Positions 19,125-27,775 are shown, counted from the first letter of the stretch. The stretch is DNA of 64,000 bases from an uncultured Bacilli bacterium (GCA_934122395.1 CAKOWQ010000001.1:510422-574421), one strand, 5' to 3'. Notes: generated from the letters alone by a model not told the origin. Translations and numbers: made by a program.

Positions 19125-20312
19125 ATGAGAAAAGTTGGAACAGTAGTAAGAGGTATTAGGACACCAATAATTAAAGAAGGAGACAATTTAGTTGATGTTG
19201 TAGTTAACTCTTTAATTGAAGCTAGTCAGAGTGAAGGATTTAGTTTTAATGATAAAGACGTTGTAGCTATTACTGAAGCTGTTGTTAGTATAAGTGCTGG
19301 TAATTATGCTAGTATTGATAATATAGCTAAGGATGTTAAAAGTAAATTTAATGGAAATCATATTGGAATAGTATTTCCTATTTTAAGTAGAAATAGATTT
19401 GCTCTTTGTTTAAAAGGATTTGCTAGAGCAATGGATAAGATTACAATGTTATTAAGTTATCCATCTGATGAAGTTGGTAATGACATCTTAGATAGTGAAC
19501 GAATGGAAGAATTAAATATTAATCCTTATTCTAATATTATTAATGAGGATGAATACATTAAAAATTTTGGCGACTTTAAGCATGTTTTTACTGGTGTTAA
19601 TATGGTAGACTTCTACCGTGACTTGGTGAAAAATGAAAACTGTGAGATTGAGTTTGTTTTTGCCAATCGTCCGGAAGTTATTCTTAATTATACTAAAGAT
19701 GTTATTGCAGCTGATATTCATACTAGGTATAAAACAAAGAAAAAATTATTAGATAATGGTGCTAATAAAGTAGTTGGACTTGACGACATTATGACTGAAA
19801 GTATTGATGGAAGTGGATATAATAGTAAGTATGGCCTTTTAGGATCAAATAGAGCAACTGAAGAAAAAGTTAAGTTATTCCCAGATAACGGTCAAGAATT
19901 GGTTTTAAGTATTCAAGAAAAGCTAAAAGAAAAAACCGACAAAAATATAGAAGTTATGGTTTATGGAGATGGAGCATTCAAAGATCCAGTAGGAAAAATT
20001 TGGGAACTAGCAGATCCTGTTGTTAGTCCTTTCTATACTAGTGGATTAGAAGGAAGTCCTAATGAATTAAAACTTAAGTATTTATCTGATAATAAGTTTA
20101 GCAATCTTAAAGGTGAAGAATTACAGAAAGCTATTAGAAAAGAAATAAAAGAAAAAGACAAGAATTTAAAAGGTAAAATTGAAACACAAGGTACTACTCC
20201 TAGAAGATATACTGATTTAATTGGGTCATTATGTGACTTAACTAGTGGTAGTGGCGATAAAGGTACTCCAGTAGTATTAGTACAAAATTACTTTACTAAT
20301 TACGCTGAATAG
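19125..20312 (+). CDS. CofE-like protein (coenzyme F420-0:glutamate ligase fold)
   Basis: A 395-residue protein whose N-terminal half (VGTVVRGIRTPIIKEGDNL, then DVVAITEAVVSISAGN) matches the CofE/F420-0:gamma-glutamyl ligase superfamily. The C-terminal half has GDGAFKDPVGKIWELADP and TDLIGSLCDLTSGSGDKGTP, conserved-looking and acidic, suggesting a metal and nucleotide site. True CofE is ~250 residues and adds glutamate to F420-0. This longer version occurs in Firmicutes that are not known to make F420, and no other F420 gene is present. Amide-bond ligase activity on an unknown acceptor is the best guess. Confidence 0.75.
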   Translation: MRKVGTVVRGIRTPIIKEGDNLVDVVVNSLIEASQSEGFSFNDKDVVAITEAVVSISAGNYASIDNIAKDVKSKFNGNHIGIVFPILSRNRFALCLKGFARAMDKITMLLSYPSDEVGNDILDSERMEELNINPYSNIINEDEYIKNFGDFKHVFTGVNMVDFYRDLVKNENCEIEFVFANRPEVILNYTKDVIAADIHTRYKTKKKLLDNGANKVVGLDDIMTESIDGSGYNSKYGLLGSNRATEEKVKLFPDNGQELVLSIQEKLKEKTDKNIEVMVYGDGAFKDPVGKIWELADPVVSPFYTSGLEGSPNELKLKYLSDNKFSNLKGEELQKAIRKEIKEKDKNLKGKIETQGTTPRRYTDLIGSLCDLTSGSGDKGTPVVLVQNYFTNYAE

Positions 20313-20313
20313 G

Positions 20314-20339
20314 AACAAGTAATTATTACTTGTTTTTTT
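20314..20339 (+). terminator. Terminator of the CofE-like gene
   Basis: A perfect stem AACAAGTAA/TTACTTGTT is followed by a run of seven T, directly after the stop codon. Confidence 0.9.
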
Positions 20340-20379
20340 GATCATCATGTATATAATATTAAGTACTTGGAGTGATTAT

Positions 20380-20919
20380 ATGAACTTAAATAGATATTCT
20401 AAAAGGAAATATCCCAAATTATTAACTGAACAGGAAAAAGATGCAATTTTTACGTATACCGAAGACCATTTTGAGATTAATAACTGTCTTAGGTTTAATA
20501 GAAGTATGCGTACCAATATTGAAGAAAAAGTACAATTTCTTGATCTTGCTTTAAGTAAATTCCAATTGGATAATTCTTTAATTGTTTATAGAAATATTAA
20601 TATGATTATAGATGATTTTTTTGATGAGTATATTGATGCAATCACTAGTGGATCATTTACTGATTTAGGATACACTAGTTGTACTACTATTAGAAACTTA
20701 TATGCAAAGGTTGCAAATATAAAATTGCAAATATTATTAGAGCCTTGCGTTAATGGAGCTTATATTAAATATCTTTCTAGTTTTAGAGAAGAAAATGAAT
20801 TTTTGCTAGCTAGAGGCACAACATTTGAAACACTTGATTATAGTGTTGACAACGGAGTACATAAAGTTATGTGCAAAGTTCAAAATAAAAAAAGAACTAT
20901 TCCTAGTTCTAGATTTTAA
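20380..20919 (+). CDS. ADP-ribosyltransferase-domain protein
   Basis: A 179-residue protein made almost entirely of an ADP-ribosyltransferase exoenzyme domain. The R-S-E class marks are visible: R71 in LIVYRNI, T99-S100 in GYTSCT, and E138-x-E140 in SFREENEFLLARGT. The opening LTEQEKDAIFTYT and the INNCLRF segment also match this domain. The enzyme would transfer ADP-ribose from NAD to a protein or nucleotide target. There is no signal peptide and no neighbouring immunity gene. The start at 20380 follows TTGGAGTG. Its TAA stop abuts the outer tRNA-Trp repeat. Confidence 0.82.
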   Translation: MNLNRYSKRKYPKLLTEQEKDAIFTYTEDHFEINNCLRFNRSMRTNIEEKVQFLDLALSKFQLDNSLIVYRNINMIIDDFFDEYIDAITSGSFTDLGYTSCTTIRNLYAKVANIKLQILLEPCVNGAYIKYLSSFREENEFLLARGTTFETLDYSVDNGVHKVMCKVQNKKRTIPSSRF

Positions 20920-20964
20920 ATGGCAGGGGCGGAGAAAATCAAACTCCCAACAGTAGTTTTGAAG
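20920..20964 (+). repeat. Outer attachment copy: 3' half of tRNA-Trp
   Basis: 41 of 45 bases match 25320-25364, in the same orientation. All four differences are A here against G in the tRNA gene (20936, 20941, 20955, 20962). It includes the complement of the CCA end, the acceptor 3' strand, the T arm and the anticodon-stem 3' strand. Confidence 0.85.
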
Positions 20965-21257
20965 TGACAACAGACTTATGTTTATAACATATCAATTTGT
21001 GTGTACCAAAAAGCAGAAAACCTTTAGTAATGGTTAATTTTTCAATTTGGTTCTAATGCTTCAATTTTAATATTTTTGATATATGATGCCATTATGCCAT
21101 TGAAATAAATAGAATTAATTTAATAGCTATTATTTCTGAATTATTAATGGTCGTATATGAATCAGTTATTATTAGCAAAAGTATAAAGGAAGCAAAAAAT
21201 TAGATTTACAATTTTTAAGTTAAATAAATATGAATTTGTTATAGAAGGAGGAAACAA
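20965..21257. other. Intergenic stretch inside the island edge
   Basis: About 290 bases with no convincing gene on either strand. A short minus-strand frame starting MASYIKNIKIEALEPN is soon closed by stops. I see no intact integrase. The last bases supply the AGAAGGAGG ribosome site of the desulfoferrodoxin gene. Confidence 0.5.
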
Positions 21258-21638
21258 ATGAAAAATGAATTAATAATTAAAAAATGTCAAAAATGTGGTG
21301 CATTGATTGAGGTAATCAATGAATGTAACTGTGATGAGTGTGGAATAACTTGTTGTGGTGAACCTATGTTAAAGTTAATTTCAAATAGTGTTGATGCATC
21401 GTTCGAAAAACACATTCCAACTTTTGAACATAGAGGCGATGAAATACTTGTAAAAGTAAATCATGTTATGGAAAAGGAACACTTTATTGAATGGATTGTA
21501 CTAGTTAATGACAAAGATATTTATAAAGTTAAATTATTGCCAGAACAAAGTGCAGAATGTAAATTCAAATATATAAAAGGATCAAAATTATATACATATT
21601 GTAATAAGCATGGACTTTGGTCTTGTGATGTAGAATAA
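21258..21638 (+). CDS. dfx: Desulfoferrodoxin (superoxide reductase)
   Basis: Reduces superoxide to hydrogen peroxide in the cytoplasm, an anaerobe's oxygen defence. Residues 1-37 form the desulforedoxin iron site (C10, C13, C32, C33 in TCCGEPM), here with three extra cysteines (C23, C25, C28). The catalytic centre ligands are present: H52 (EKHIP), H69 and H75 (VNHVMEKEHFIEW), C115 and H118 (CNKHGLW). At 126 residues it is full length. GAAGGAGG precedes the ATG. It is the first intact gene inside the tRNA-Trp island. Confidence 0.94.
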   Translation: MKNELIIKKCQKCGALIEVINECNCDECGITCCGEPMLKLISNSVDASFEKHIPTFEHRGDEILVKVNHVMEKEHFIEWIVLVNDKDIYKVKLLPEQSAECKFKYIKGSKLYTYCNKHGLWSCDVE

Positions 21639-21750
21639 TAGATAGTTACTTATATTATAATTGTTAAAAACCTTTGACAAACTTCCAAAGACATTTGGTA
21701 GAAATCTACCACTAACATATATATAATTGTTAGTGAAAGGAGGAAGATGA

Positions 21751-22311
21751 ATGAAGTTAGGAGATAATATTTTCAAGCTAAGAAAAAATTGCAAATTTTC
21801 GCAAGAACAATTAGCAGAAAAAGTTGATGTTACTAGACAAACAATATCAAATTGGGAGCTTGGTGAAACTTCTCCAAATCCTGAACAGTTAAAATTATTA
21901 TCTAAAGCACTTAATGTTAGTATTGATGAATTATTAAATAATGACATTAAACAAGTATTAGTAGAAAAAGTAAATAATACTGAAAAACTTGCCGAGATAA
22001 TAATTAAGATACTAAAAGTCTTGGGAATAATTTTTCTTGTTGGTTTTACTATTACTATTTTCATAAATATTATGTTTGGTGTTAAAAAAGACTCTATGAC
22101 TATAAAAGAAAATCAAACTGTTCTTCTTAATTGTCAACTAAATAATGAAAAGTATACTTATCTAATAGAATATGATAAAGATGATAATATTGTTGATGCA
22201 AGTGGTAGTGAATATGTTATAAACGTTGTTAAAGATAAACAGTTTAACAAAGCTAAAATTTTAGTGAAATATATTGAATCATATTTTGAAGATAACGGTG
22301 GAAAGTGTTAA
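21751..22311 (+). CDS. XRE-family regulator with one membrane helix
   Basis: A 186-residue protein. Residues 1-62 are a helix-turn-helix (FSQEQLAEKVDVTRQTISNWELGE), ~90-110 a single membrane helix (IIKILKVLGIIFLVGFTITI), and the remainder a small extracytoplasmic domain. This layout is common in Firmicutes regulators that sense an external signal. The ATG at 21751 is chosen because the one three bases earlier is out of frame and closed. AGGAGG lies upstream. It probably controls its island neighbours, which is inference from position. Confidence 0.85.
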   Translation: MKLGDNIFKLRKNCKFSQEQLAEKVDVTRQTISNWELGETSPNPEQLKLLSKALNVSIDELLNNDIKQVLVEKVNNTEKLAEIIIKILKVLGIIFLVGFTITIFINIMFGVKKDSMTIKENQTVLLNCQLNNEKYTYLIEYDKDDNIVDASGSEYVINVVKDKQFNKAKILVKYIESYFEDNGGKC

Positions 22312-22482
22312 TTTAATAATATATTTTATAAATAAGATCAATTTTATATTGGTCTTTTTTTCTAAATTATTGACACCTAAAAACAATCATATTAAAAACT
22401 TTTTTTGAAATTGGAAAATTTATGATATAATTAATATATAATAAGTAAGTTACAATTTGTTTATTATTTGTGAGGAGGTATA

Positions 22483-23910
22483 ATGAAGAAAAAAATAATA
22501 ATCACACTGTGTTCTATAATAGCTTTAGTATTTTTAGATTTTATTTTCGCTCTATCATTTAATAATAGTCCTATAATTAAAATTAGAGATTATTATAATG
22601 GTGGTTCTACCGTTTACAAAGATAAAGGAATATTTACAAACACTTATAAATGTTCTGATGGTAAAACTAAAACAGTTTTAAAAATAACTAAATTTGTTTG
22701 CCCTATAATTGATAATGAGGAAGAAGAAAAAAAAGAAACAATAACAATTACTTTTGATACTAAAGGTGGAAGTAAAATAAACAGTATTACCATAAATAAA
22801 GATACTGAACTTACACTTCCAAAAGATCCTACAAGAGATGGTTATGTTTTTAAAGGCTGGGTTGATAAAAATGAAACCCCTATTTATAACAAAGTATTAC
22901 TTGCAGAAGATACCACGCTTTATGCTGTTTGGGAAAAAGCTGAAACTAGTAATACAATAACAATTACATTCGATACTAAAGGTGGAAGTAAAATAAACAG
23001 TATTACCATAAATAAAGATACTGAACTTACACTTCCAGAAGATCCTACAAGAGATGGTTATAAATTCAAAGGTTGGGTTGATAAAAATGAAACTCCAATT
23101 TATAACAAAGTATTGCTTGCAGAAGATACCACGCTTTATGCTGTTTGGGAAAAAGTAGAAAACAAAAAAACTAGTTCTAAAACTGAAAAGTCACCTGTTG
23201 TAGAAAAGACTCAAGCAGAGAAAAATGATGAGTATAGAAAACAACTTCAAAATAAGTATTCAGTTAAAATAGCATATAAAAATGAGTTGGAAAATTATAC
23301 TATAAACGGTTATGGTTCTGATAAACTTAATGATGATAATAAGATAAATAATTGCCTTGGAGAAATAGATAAAACCCTTAAAAACTATCCAAATGGTTTT
23401 TTTAAGGAAATGAAAGATTATGGAATGTCTTTAACTATTTACTTAGTAAATAGTATTAGTGTTAAAGTTTCAGGACTTACTGATGCAAAAGATAAAAGTG
23501 ATATTAAAATAATGATTGCCCCAGCAAGTATATTTGAGAATACTTTAAATCATGAAATAATGCATTATATAGATACTTATATAAAAGATAAAGAATATCC
23601 TATTGATATAAATAATACTATGAAAGATGTTAATCCAGTAGGTTTTACATATGGGGATACAAGTAATGAGTATGTTTATTATTTTACAAGTGTAGATAAT
23701 GCCTACTTCTTATCAGTTTATGGAAAAACAAATTATTTAGAAGATCGAGCAGTAATATTTTCAGACTTAATGACTAGAACTTTTACAAAAGATTATTATG
23801 CCGATGGTACCCCAATAAATAAAAAAGCAAAATTAATTAGTTCTCAAATTAAAGAACATTTTAATACATTGTCTAATACAGGAAGATATTATTGGGATAG
23901 ATTCTTATAA
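22483..23910 (+). CDS. Secreted zinc metallopeptidase with two InlB-type repeats
   Basis: A 475-residue exported protein. A signal peptide or anchor occupies ~1-25 (IIITLCSIIALVFLDFIFA). Two near-identical InlB B-repeat (Listeria-Bacteroides) modules of 72 residues follow (~85-230, each ending TLYAVWEK), then a basic linker and a metallopeptidase domain. The zinc motif H357-E-x-x-H361 (NHEIMHYID) and a downstream LEDRAVIFSD segment fit the anthrax-lethal-factor-like peptidase group. It probably cleaves surface or host proteins; the target is unknown. GGAGG precedes the start. The N-terminal part has a CSDGKTKTV loop and no sorting signal. Confidence 0.82.
   Translation: MKKKIIITLCSIIALVFLDFIFALSFNNSPIIKIRDYYNGGSTVYKDKGIFTNTYKCSDGKTKTVLKITKFVCPIIDNEEEEKKETITITFDTKGGSKINSITINKDTELTLPKDPTRDGYVFKGWVDKNETPIYNKVLLAEDTTLYAVWEKAETSNTITITFDTKGGSKINSITINKDTELTLPEDPTRDGYKFKGWVDKNETPIYNKVLLAEDTTLYAVWEKVENKKTSSKTEKSPVVEKTQAEKNDEYRKQLQNKYSVKIAYKNELENYTINGYGSDKLNDDNKINNCLGEIDKTLKNYPNGFFKEMKDYGMSLTIYLVNSISVKVSGLTDAKDKSDIKIMIAPASIFENTLNHEIMHYIDTYIKDKEYPIDINNTMKDVNPVGFTYGDTSNEYVYYFTSVDNAYFLSVYGKTNYLEDRAVIFSDLMTRTFTKDYYADGTPINKKAKLISSQIKEHFNTLSNTGRYYWDRFL
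22738..23158 (+). repeat. Tandem 216-bp repeats encoding InlB-type modules
   Basis: Two copies begin at 22738 and 22954 (offset 216 bp, 72 codons) and differ at only a few bases. The near-identity at DNA level points to recent duplication or gene conversion. Confidence 0.9.
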
Positions 23911-23945
23911 TATAAGTTTAAATAAATTAGGAAAGGAGGAAATAA

Positions 23946-24317
23946 ATGAAGAATGATTTACTAGTAAAAATAATCATAGCAGTAGTTGTTCTTATAGGAT
24001 TAGGATACTTCGTATATACAAATAATGTTTCAAAAGAAAAAGAATTAGTTTTTGAAGCAAGAATTAAAGAAGTAACAGTAAATGATAATGTATATACTGT
24101 TTTAGTGGAAGAATATGATAAAAAGAAAAAAGAATATACTATAGAGTATGAATTTGAAATAAATAAAGACACAAAAATAGTTTATAACAATGAAGATTAT
24201 GCTGCAGATAAATTAAAAGCAAATCAAAAAGTAACTATTACTTCATCTGATATTATATTACCAAGTGAACCAGCTAAATTATCTAATGTTAAAAAAATAG
24301 TTATATCAAAAGATTAA
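23946..24317 (+). CDS. Small membrane-anchored extracytoplasmic protein
   Basis: A 123-residue protein: one N-terminal membrane helix (IIIAVVVLIGLGYFVYT), then a ~95-residue domain predicted to be beta-rich (ARIKEVTVNDNVYTVLVEEYD ... KVTITSSDIILP). The pattern resembles small OB-like extracytoplasmic domains (DUF3221-like), but I cannot name the family. It lies 35 bases after the metallopeptidase with AAAGGAGG upstream, so the two are probably one transcript ending at the 24327 hairpin. Confidence 0.7.
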   Translation: MKNDLLVKIIIAVVVLIGLGYFVYTNNVSKEKELVFEARIKEVTVNDNVYTVLVEEYDKKKKEYTIEYEFEINKDTKIVYNNEDYAADKLKANQKVTITSSDIILPSEPAKLSNVKKIVISKD

Positions 24318-24326
24318 TTGGTTTTA

Positions 24327-24358
24327 AAAGTTTTGCTAAATAAAGCAAGACTTTTTTT
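24327..24358 (+). terminator. Terminator of the island operon
   Basis: An 11-bp stem AAAGTTTTGCT/AGCAAGACTTT (with G-U pairs) and AAATAA loop is followed by a T run. Confidence 0.85.
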
Positions 24359-24360
24359 AT

Positions 24361-24835
24361 GGAGGTGTTATTTGTAAATAAAAAAAATAATTAACTCTAT
24401 TATAATTTATATTGTTGATTTTATAATATCTGCTAATATTTGTTATAATTTAACTCACATAATTAAAAATAATATTAAATTAGAGTAGAACTTAAATGTG
24501 TTTTTCTTCTTTATTGAGTTAAAGGATATAAGTCTTTTATTTGAAATAATTCTTTTATCAACAATAATAATTTTATTTATATTAAAATATGATAAGGAAT
24601 TAAAGCTTAAATTACAAAAACTAAAGAAGAATTTAAAGTTTGGAATATTGCAGTAAACTTTCAAGTGATAGTATTCCTGCAACATTTATGGTTGGTAAGT
24701 ATTATTATTCTGATTCTTTTAATTATACTTTAATAATTGATTCTACTGGAAGTGTTAAAACGATTTGTAATATTTTATCTATGGGTTTTATACTATACCT
24801 ATGTAGTAAAGTAAAAATAGTATAAGAAAGAATTT
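24361..24835 (+). pseudogene. Debris of a small membrane-protein gene
   Basis: A ribosome-site-like GGAGGTG at 24361 leads into frames closed by stops. Around 24526-24656 a hydrophobic frame (ISLLFEIILLSTIIILFILKY) followed by a charged Lys/Leu tail looks like the end of a membrane protein, and a second hydrophobic frame covers 24640-24825. No continuous gene exists. The parent family cannot be identified. Confidence 0.3.
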
Positions 24836-24937
24836 TATAAAGAATGTTAGAAACAAGAAAAGACAAGATGTTTAAAATTATTTTTAATGGCGACTATAAT
24901 TCTAATGATGCAATAAGCATCTTGCTATAAAGACTTG

Positions 24938-24968
24938 AATCAATCGCTAGTACAGGATTGGTTTTTTT
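24938..24968 (+). terminator. Orphan terminator
   Basis: An 8-bp stem AATCAATC/GATTGGTT with one G-U pair is followed by seven T. It probably belonged to the decayed gene upstream. Confidence 0.65.
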
Positions 24969-24974
24969 GTTTTT

Positions 24975-25202
24975 CTTTGGATGTGAATTAGTTATGTAAT
25001 AACATCTTCTAAAAAGATAAGTATCTTCCATATAAATATCATGATATCTACCCCTAAATAATCACAAAGATCTTTTTGTAGATTTTTTACTTTCCTATAT
25101 ATAGGGTGGTAAAGAAATACTTTCACTAACATACATAACTTCAAGTATTTCTTTTAGTACAAAAGCTCTTTCATTGACTTTAAAATCTTTATAAAACTTC
25201 AC
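24975..25202 (-). pseudogene. Frameshifted small gene remnant
   Basis: GTG at 25202, preceded by GAGGTGATG, opens a 35-codon frame (KFYKDFKVNERAFVLKEI) that ends in TAG at 25095. A second frame resumes at once (VKNLQKDLCDYLGVDI), and a third reads IYMEDTYLFRRCYYITNS. The three together look like one ~75-residue gene broken by frameshifts. I do not recognise it. Confidence 0.4.
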
Positions 25203-25319
25203 AATAACATCACCTCGTTAATGATATTAACTCTGTAGAATAAGTAATACAAGTTGTTTTTAAATTAAATTAAAAAAACGATCTAGCCTTATAAATTAAG
25301 GCTAAATCGATAATTTTCT

Positions 25320-25364
25320 ATGGCAGGGGCGGAGAGAATCGAACTCCCAACAGTGGTTTTGGAG
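25320..25364 (+). repeat. Inner attachment copy within tRNA-Trp
   Basis: The 45 bases repeated at 20920-20964. It covers the tRNA 3' half from the anticodon stem to CCA, the usual crossover site for tRNA-targeting integrases. Confidence 0.85.
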
Positions 25365-25394
25365 ACCATTATTATACCATTTAACTACGCCCCT
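25321..25394 (-). tRNA. trnW: tRNA-Trp (anticodon CCA)
   Basis: A complete cloverleaf: acceptor AGGGGCG pairs with CGCCCCT, discriminator G and an encoded CCA end, T arm GGGAG-TTCGATT-CTCTC, and anticodon loop CTCCAAA giving CCA. It decodes UGG, in line with the standard genetic code. It is also the integration site of the island to its left. Confidence 0.96.
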
Positions 25395-25413
25395 AACTGT
25401 GACGTATGTAAGT

Positions 25414-25442
25414 ATTATAGCATATTAATATATAATAGACAA
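25414..25442 (-). promoter_or_regulatory. Promoter of tRNA-Trp
   Basis: On the minus strand, TTGTCT (-35) and TATAAT (-10) are separated by exactly 17 bases. The -10 box ends 19 bases before the mature tRNA 5' end. Confidence 0.8.
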
Positions 25443-25479
25443 TAACTCAATTAATCTTTTTATATTAATTTTAACAAAT

Positions 25480-25509
25480 AAAAAAATCTACATATTGTAG
25501 ACTTTTTTA
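25480..25509 (-). terminator. Terminator of the amidase gene
   Basis: Stem TCTACA/TGTAGA with flanking A and T runs that extend the pairing. It overlaps the amidase stop codon. Confidence 0.8.
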
Positions 25510-26646
25510 TTTAGGTAATATTAATAATTGCCCTATACTTAATGTATTTGACGTTAAATTGTTTAACCTTTTAATATCATCTATGGTTGTGTTGTAAGAT
25601 CTTGCTATATTATATAGACTGTCACCTGGCTTAACATAGTATGTTATGTAATCTTCTGTTGCAGGTATTCTAATTATTTGACCAACAGTTAATGTATTAG
25701 ACGTAAGATTATTGTATGATTGTAGTTCACTAACGCTTACTCCATATTTTTGAGATATACTGTATAAACTATCACCTCTTTGTACTACGTATTCTATAAC
25801 ATTATCATCTTCTGGAGCTGTTGGAGTATTTGATGTATTATCTCTATTTGGAATATATAATACATCTCCTACTTTTAACGTAGTGTTATTTAAATTATTC
25901 GCTGCGATTAAATCATTTACACTCACTCCATATTCATTAGCAATCTTCCACAACGAATCGCCTCTTTTAATTACATATGTGTTGTTTGAATTGTTATTGT
26001 TTTTTGGTGATGGTATCAATAATTGTTGACCTATCACTAATACTGTTGTAGGTAATTGGTTGAATTCTATTATGTCATTAACGGATGTACCATATTGATT
26101 AGCAATTTTATATAAAGTGTCACCACTTTGAACAGTATAAACTATATAATCACTTGGGGTAGTATTATCGGCTGGTAAACTTGGAATCGTTAATCGTTGT
26201 CCTATAGTTAGAAGATTAGATGACAAATTATTTGCAAACTTTAATTCATCAACGGTTATTCCATATTTGTTAGCAATTGAATATAATGAGTCCCCTCTTT
26301 GTACAATATATATATTGCTATTTGAATTACCTGGAGCTGTATATGGTACTCCTATATAATTAGCAACTGCTTTTACAACAGCTTCACCATAATCTAATAA
26401 ATTATTTTGAAGTTTTTTTAGATCGTTAGGATTATCTATAAAACCATACTCAATTAATAATGATTCAGTATCGCCAGTAAGTCTTTGAATAAAATAATAA
26501 TCTTTGGATGGATTTTCAGGTAATCTTCTTTGGTATGCTTTTCGAATTTTTTGGCCTTCTTCGCCAATGGACTCTAAGATGCTGTTGGCTAGAGTTGGAT
26601 CGTTACGAAGTGCATATACTACTTCAGCACCTTCACCACCTCGCAT
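25507..26646 (-). pseudogene. N-acetylmuramoyl-L-alanine amidase with five LysM repeats: C-terminal portion of a split gene
   Basis: This is the back half of an Amidase_3 enzyme that cleaves the amide between MurNAc and the stem peptide. It begins GGEGAEVVYALRND and retains the catalytic glutamate region (ESLLIEYGF), then carries five LysM peptidoglycan-binding repeats (~110-379; each YxVxxGDSLYxIAxxYG). The two zinc-ligand histidines are missing. They sit in a fragment 12.3 kb away at 38938-39163. The apparent ATG at 26646 comes from the inserted element and has no ribosome site. If translated at all, it would be a LysM protein without amidase activity. Confidence 0.9.
26636..26642 (+). repeat. 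Left core site of the 12.3-kb element
   Basis: CCACCTC, identical to 38931-38937. To its left is amidase coding sequence (GGEGAEV, minus strand) and to its right is element DNA. Confidence 0.85.
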
Positions 26647-26727
26647 AGGTCAAAATGTAACTATTTTATTTTTAGTCTTGAAAGTGTGAAAAATTGTCAC
26701 GGTTTCGACTTTTAGCAACTAACAATT

Positions 26728-27753
26728 TTATCTTATATAATCTATTTCTTTTTCTAAATAGTCTTTTTGAAAATCTTTCCACATTTTCTTTTCTCTTTGA
26801 TATTCACTTTCATTTACATATCTTGGTTTAATTATAACAACATCTTTATCAGCATAGGTTGAAATAACTTTTCTATGAGAATGTTCAACTATCATTTTCT
26901 TAAATAATAAACTTGTTTCGTAGTCTATGTTCATTCTTGGTTTTACTTTTACTCCTACCTGAGTATATAATATTTTCTTTGGTGATATTGGAAATAATAT
27001 ATTACAATTTTTCTTACCCCAGCCTCCGCCAAAATCATACTCATTTTGATTATTATAGTTTAAACAAATTACAGGATCATCACTTGTGGGTAATATCACT
27101 TTATCATCTACTGTAATAATTCCCCATTTATGCTTATGCAATATTTTAGAAGTGTTTTCTAATAGATTCTTCATGTTCCATAAATAAAATTGTTTTCCTA
27201 TAATTGTTTCTGCCTTAAAAATTACATTATTGCCTTCTTCTCCGATATTCGTCATTTTAAACGGAAATAACTCATCTTTATTATTAGAATAATTAGAACG
27301 TTCTTTTGTTTTAATAAAATCTTCTTCTTTCATATTTGATATTTCACTCAATACTTCTTGAAAAATTGATTCACATTTTTTACCATAATCCAACGTTTTA
27401 ATTAAAAAAGCAGGAGAACGAACAATATGACAAGCAACAAAATCAATTAAACAATGCCATTCATCAACAGTTATTTTTTCGTCATTTATAGCATGTTCTA
27501 ATGATTGTTTTGCTGGAGTTTCATATCTATCTCTAAACCACTGTTCAATATCATCTACTTCAATTCTGTTTTTTAATCTAACAAACATACTATCGTAACT
27601 TCCAACGCTTTTTATTGATTTAGATTTCCACATGGGACATTTTTCATTTGGAACTAATAATTCATATACTAAAACTTTATTATCATCATTTTTCCATGCA
27701 TCTAAATACATTTGCGATAAATAATGATTGTTTCTACTTACTTTTTTATCCAT
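26728..27753 (-). CDS. DUF4238 protein
   Basis: A 341-residue soluble protein. The opening NNHYLSQMYLDAWKNDD is the DUF4238 signature, and later parts keep the family's CHIVRSPAFL and ILPTSDDPVICLN segments. No biochemical function is established; members turn up scattered in accessory DNA, often near defence genes. ATG at 27753 is preferred over the GTG nine bases upstream, since AGGTG lies 8 bases before it. It is the leftmost gene of the 12.3-kb element and appears complete. Confidence 0.8.
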   Translation of the reverse strand: MDKKVSRNNHYLSQMYLDAWKNDDNKVLVYELLVPNEKCPMWKSKSIKSVGSYDSMFVRLKNRIEVDDIEQWFRDRYETPAKQSLEHAINDEKITVDEWHCLIDFVACHIVRSPAFLIKTLDYGKKCESIFQEVLSEISNMKEEDFIKTKERSNYSNNKDELFPFKMTNIGEEGNNVIFKAETIIGKQFYLWNMKNLLENTSKILHKHKWGIITVDDKVILPTSDDPVICLNYNNQNEYDFGGGWGKKNCNILFPISPKKILYTQVGVKVKPRMNIDYETSLLFKKMIVEHSHRKVISTYADKDVVIIKPRYVNESEYQREKKMWKDFQKDYLEKEIDYIR

Positions 27754-27775
27754 AAACCACACCTACTGTTTAAGT

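Larger units (their letters stand above)
20920..25364. mobile_element. Decayed genomic island integrated at tRNA-Trp
   Basis: The island is bounded by two direct copies of a 45-bp sequence that is the 3' half of tRNA-Trp. The functional tRNA lies at the right end, and the fragment at the left end is where an element inserted into a tRNA 3' end would leave its far attachment site. Cargo: desulfoferrodoxin, XRE regulator, InlB-repeat metallopeptidase and a small anchored protein. No intact integrase is present, and about 1 kb near the tRNA is gene debris, so it is probably no longer mobile on its own. Confidence 0.7.

Noticed and set aside
20985..21140. Minus-strand frame starting MASYIKNIKIEALEPN, considered as an integrase start
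   Set aside because: Closed by several stops within 40 codons and without catalytic motifs; no basis to call an integrase remnant.
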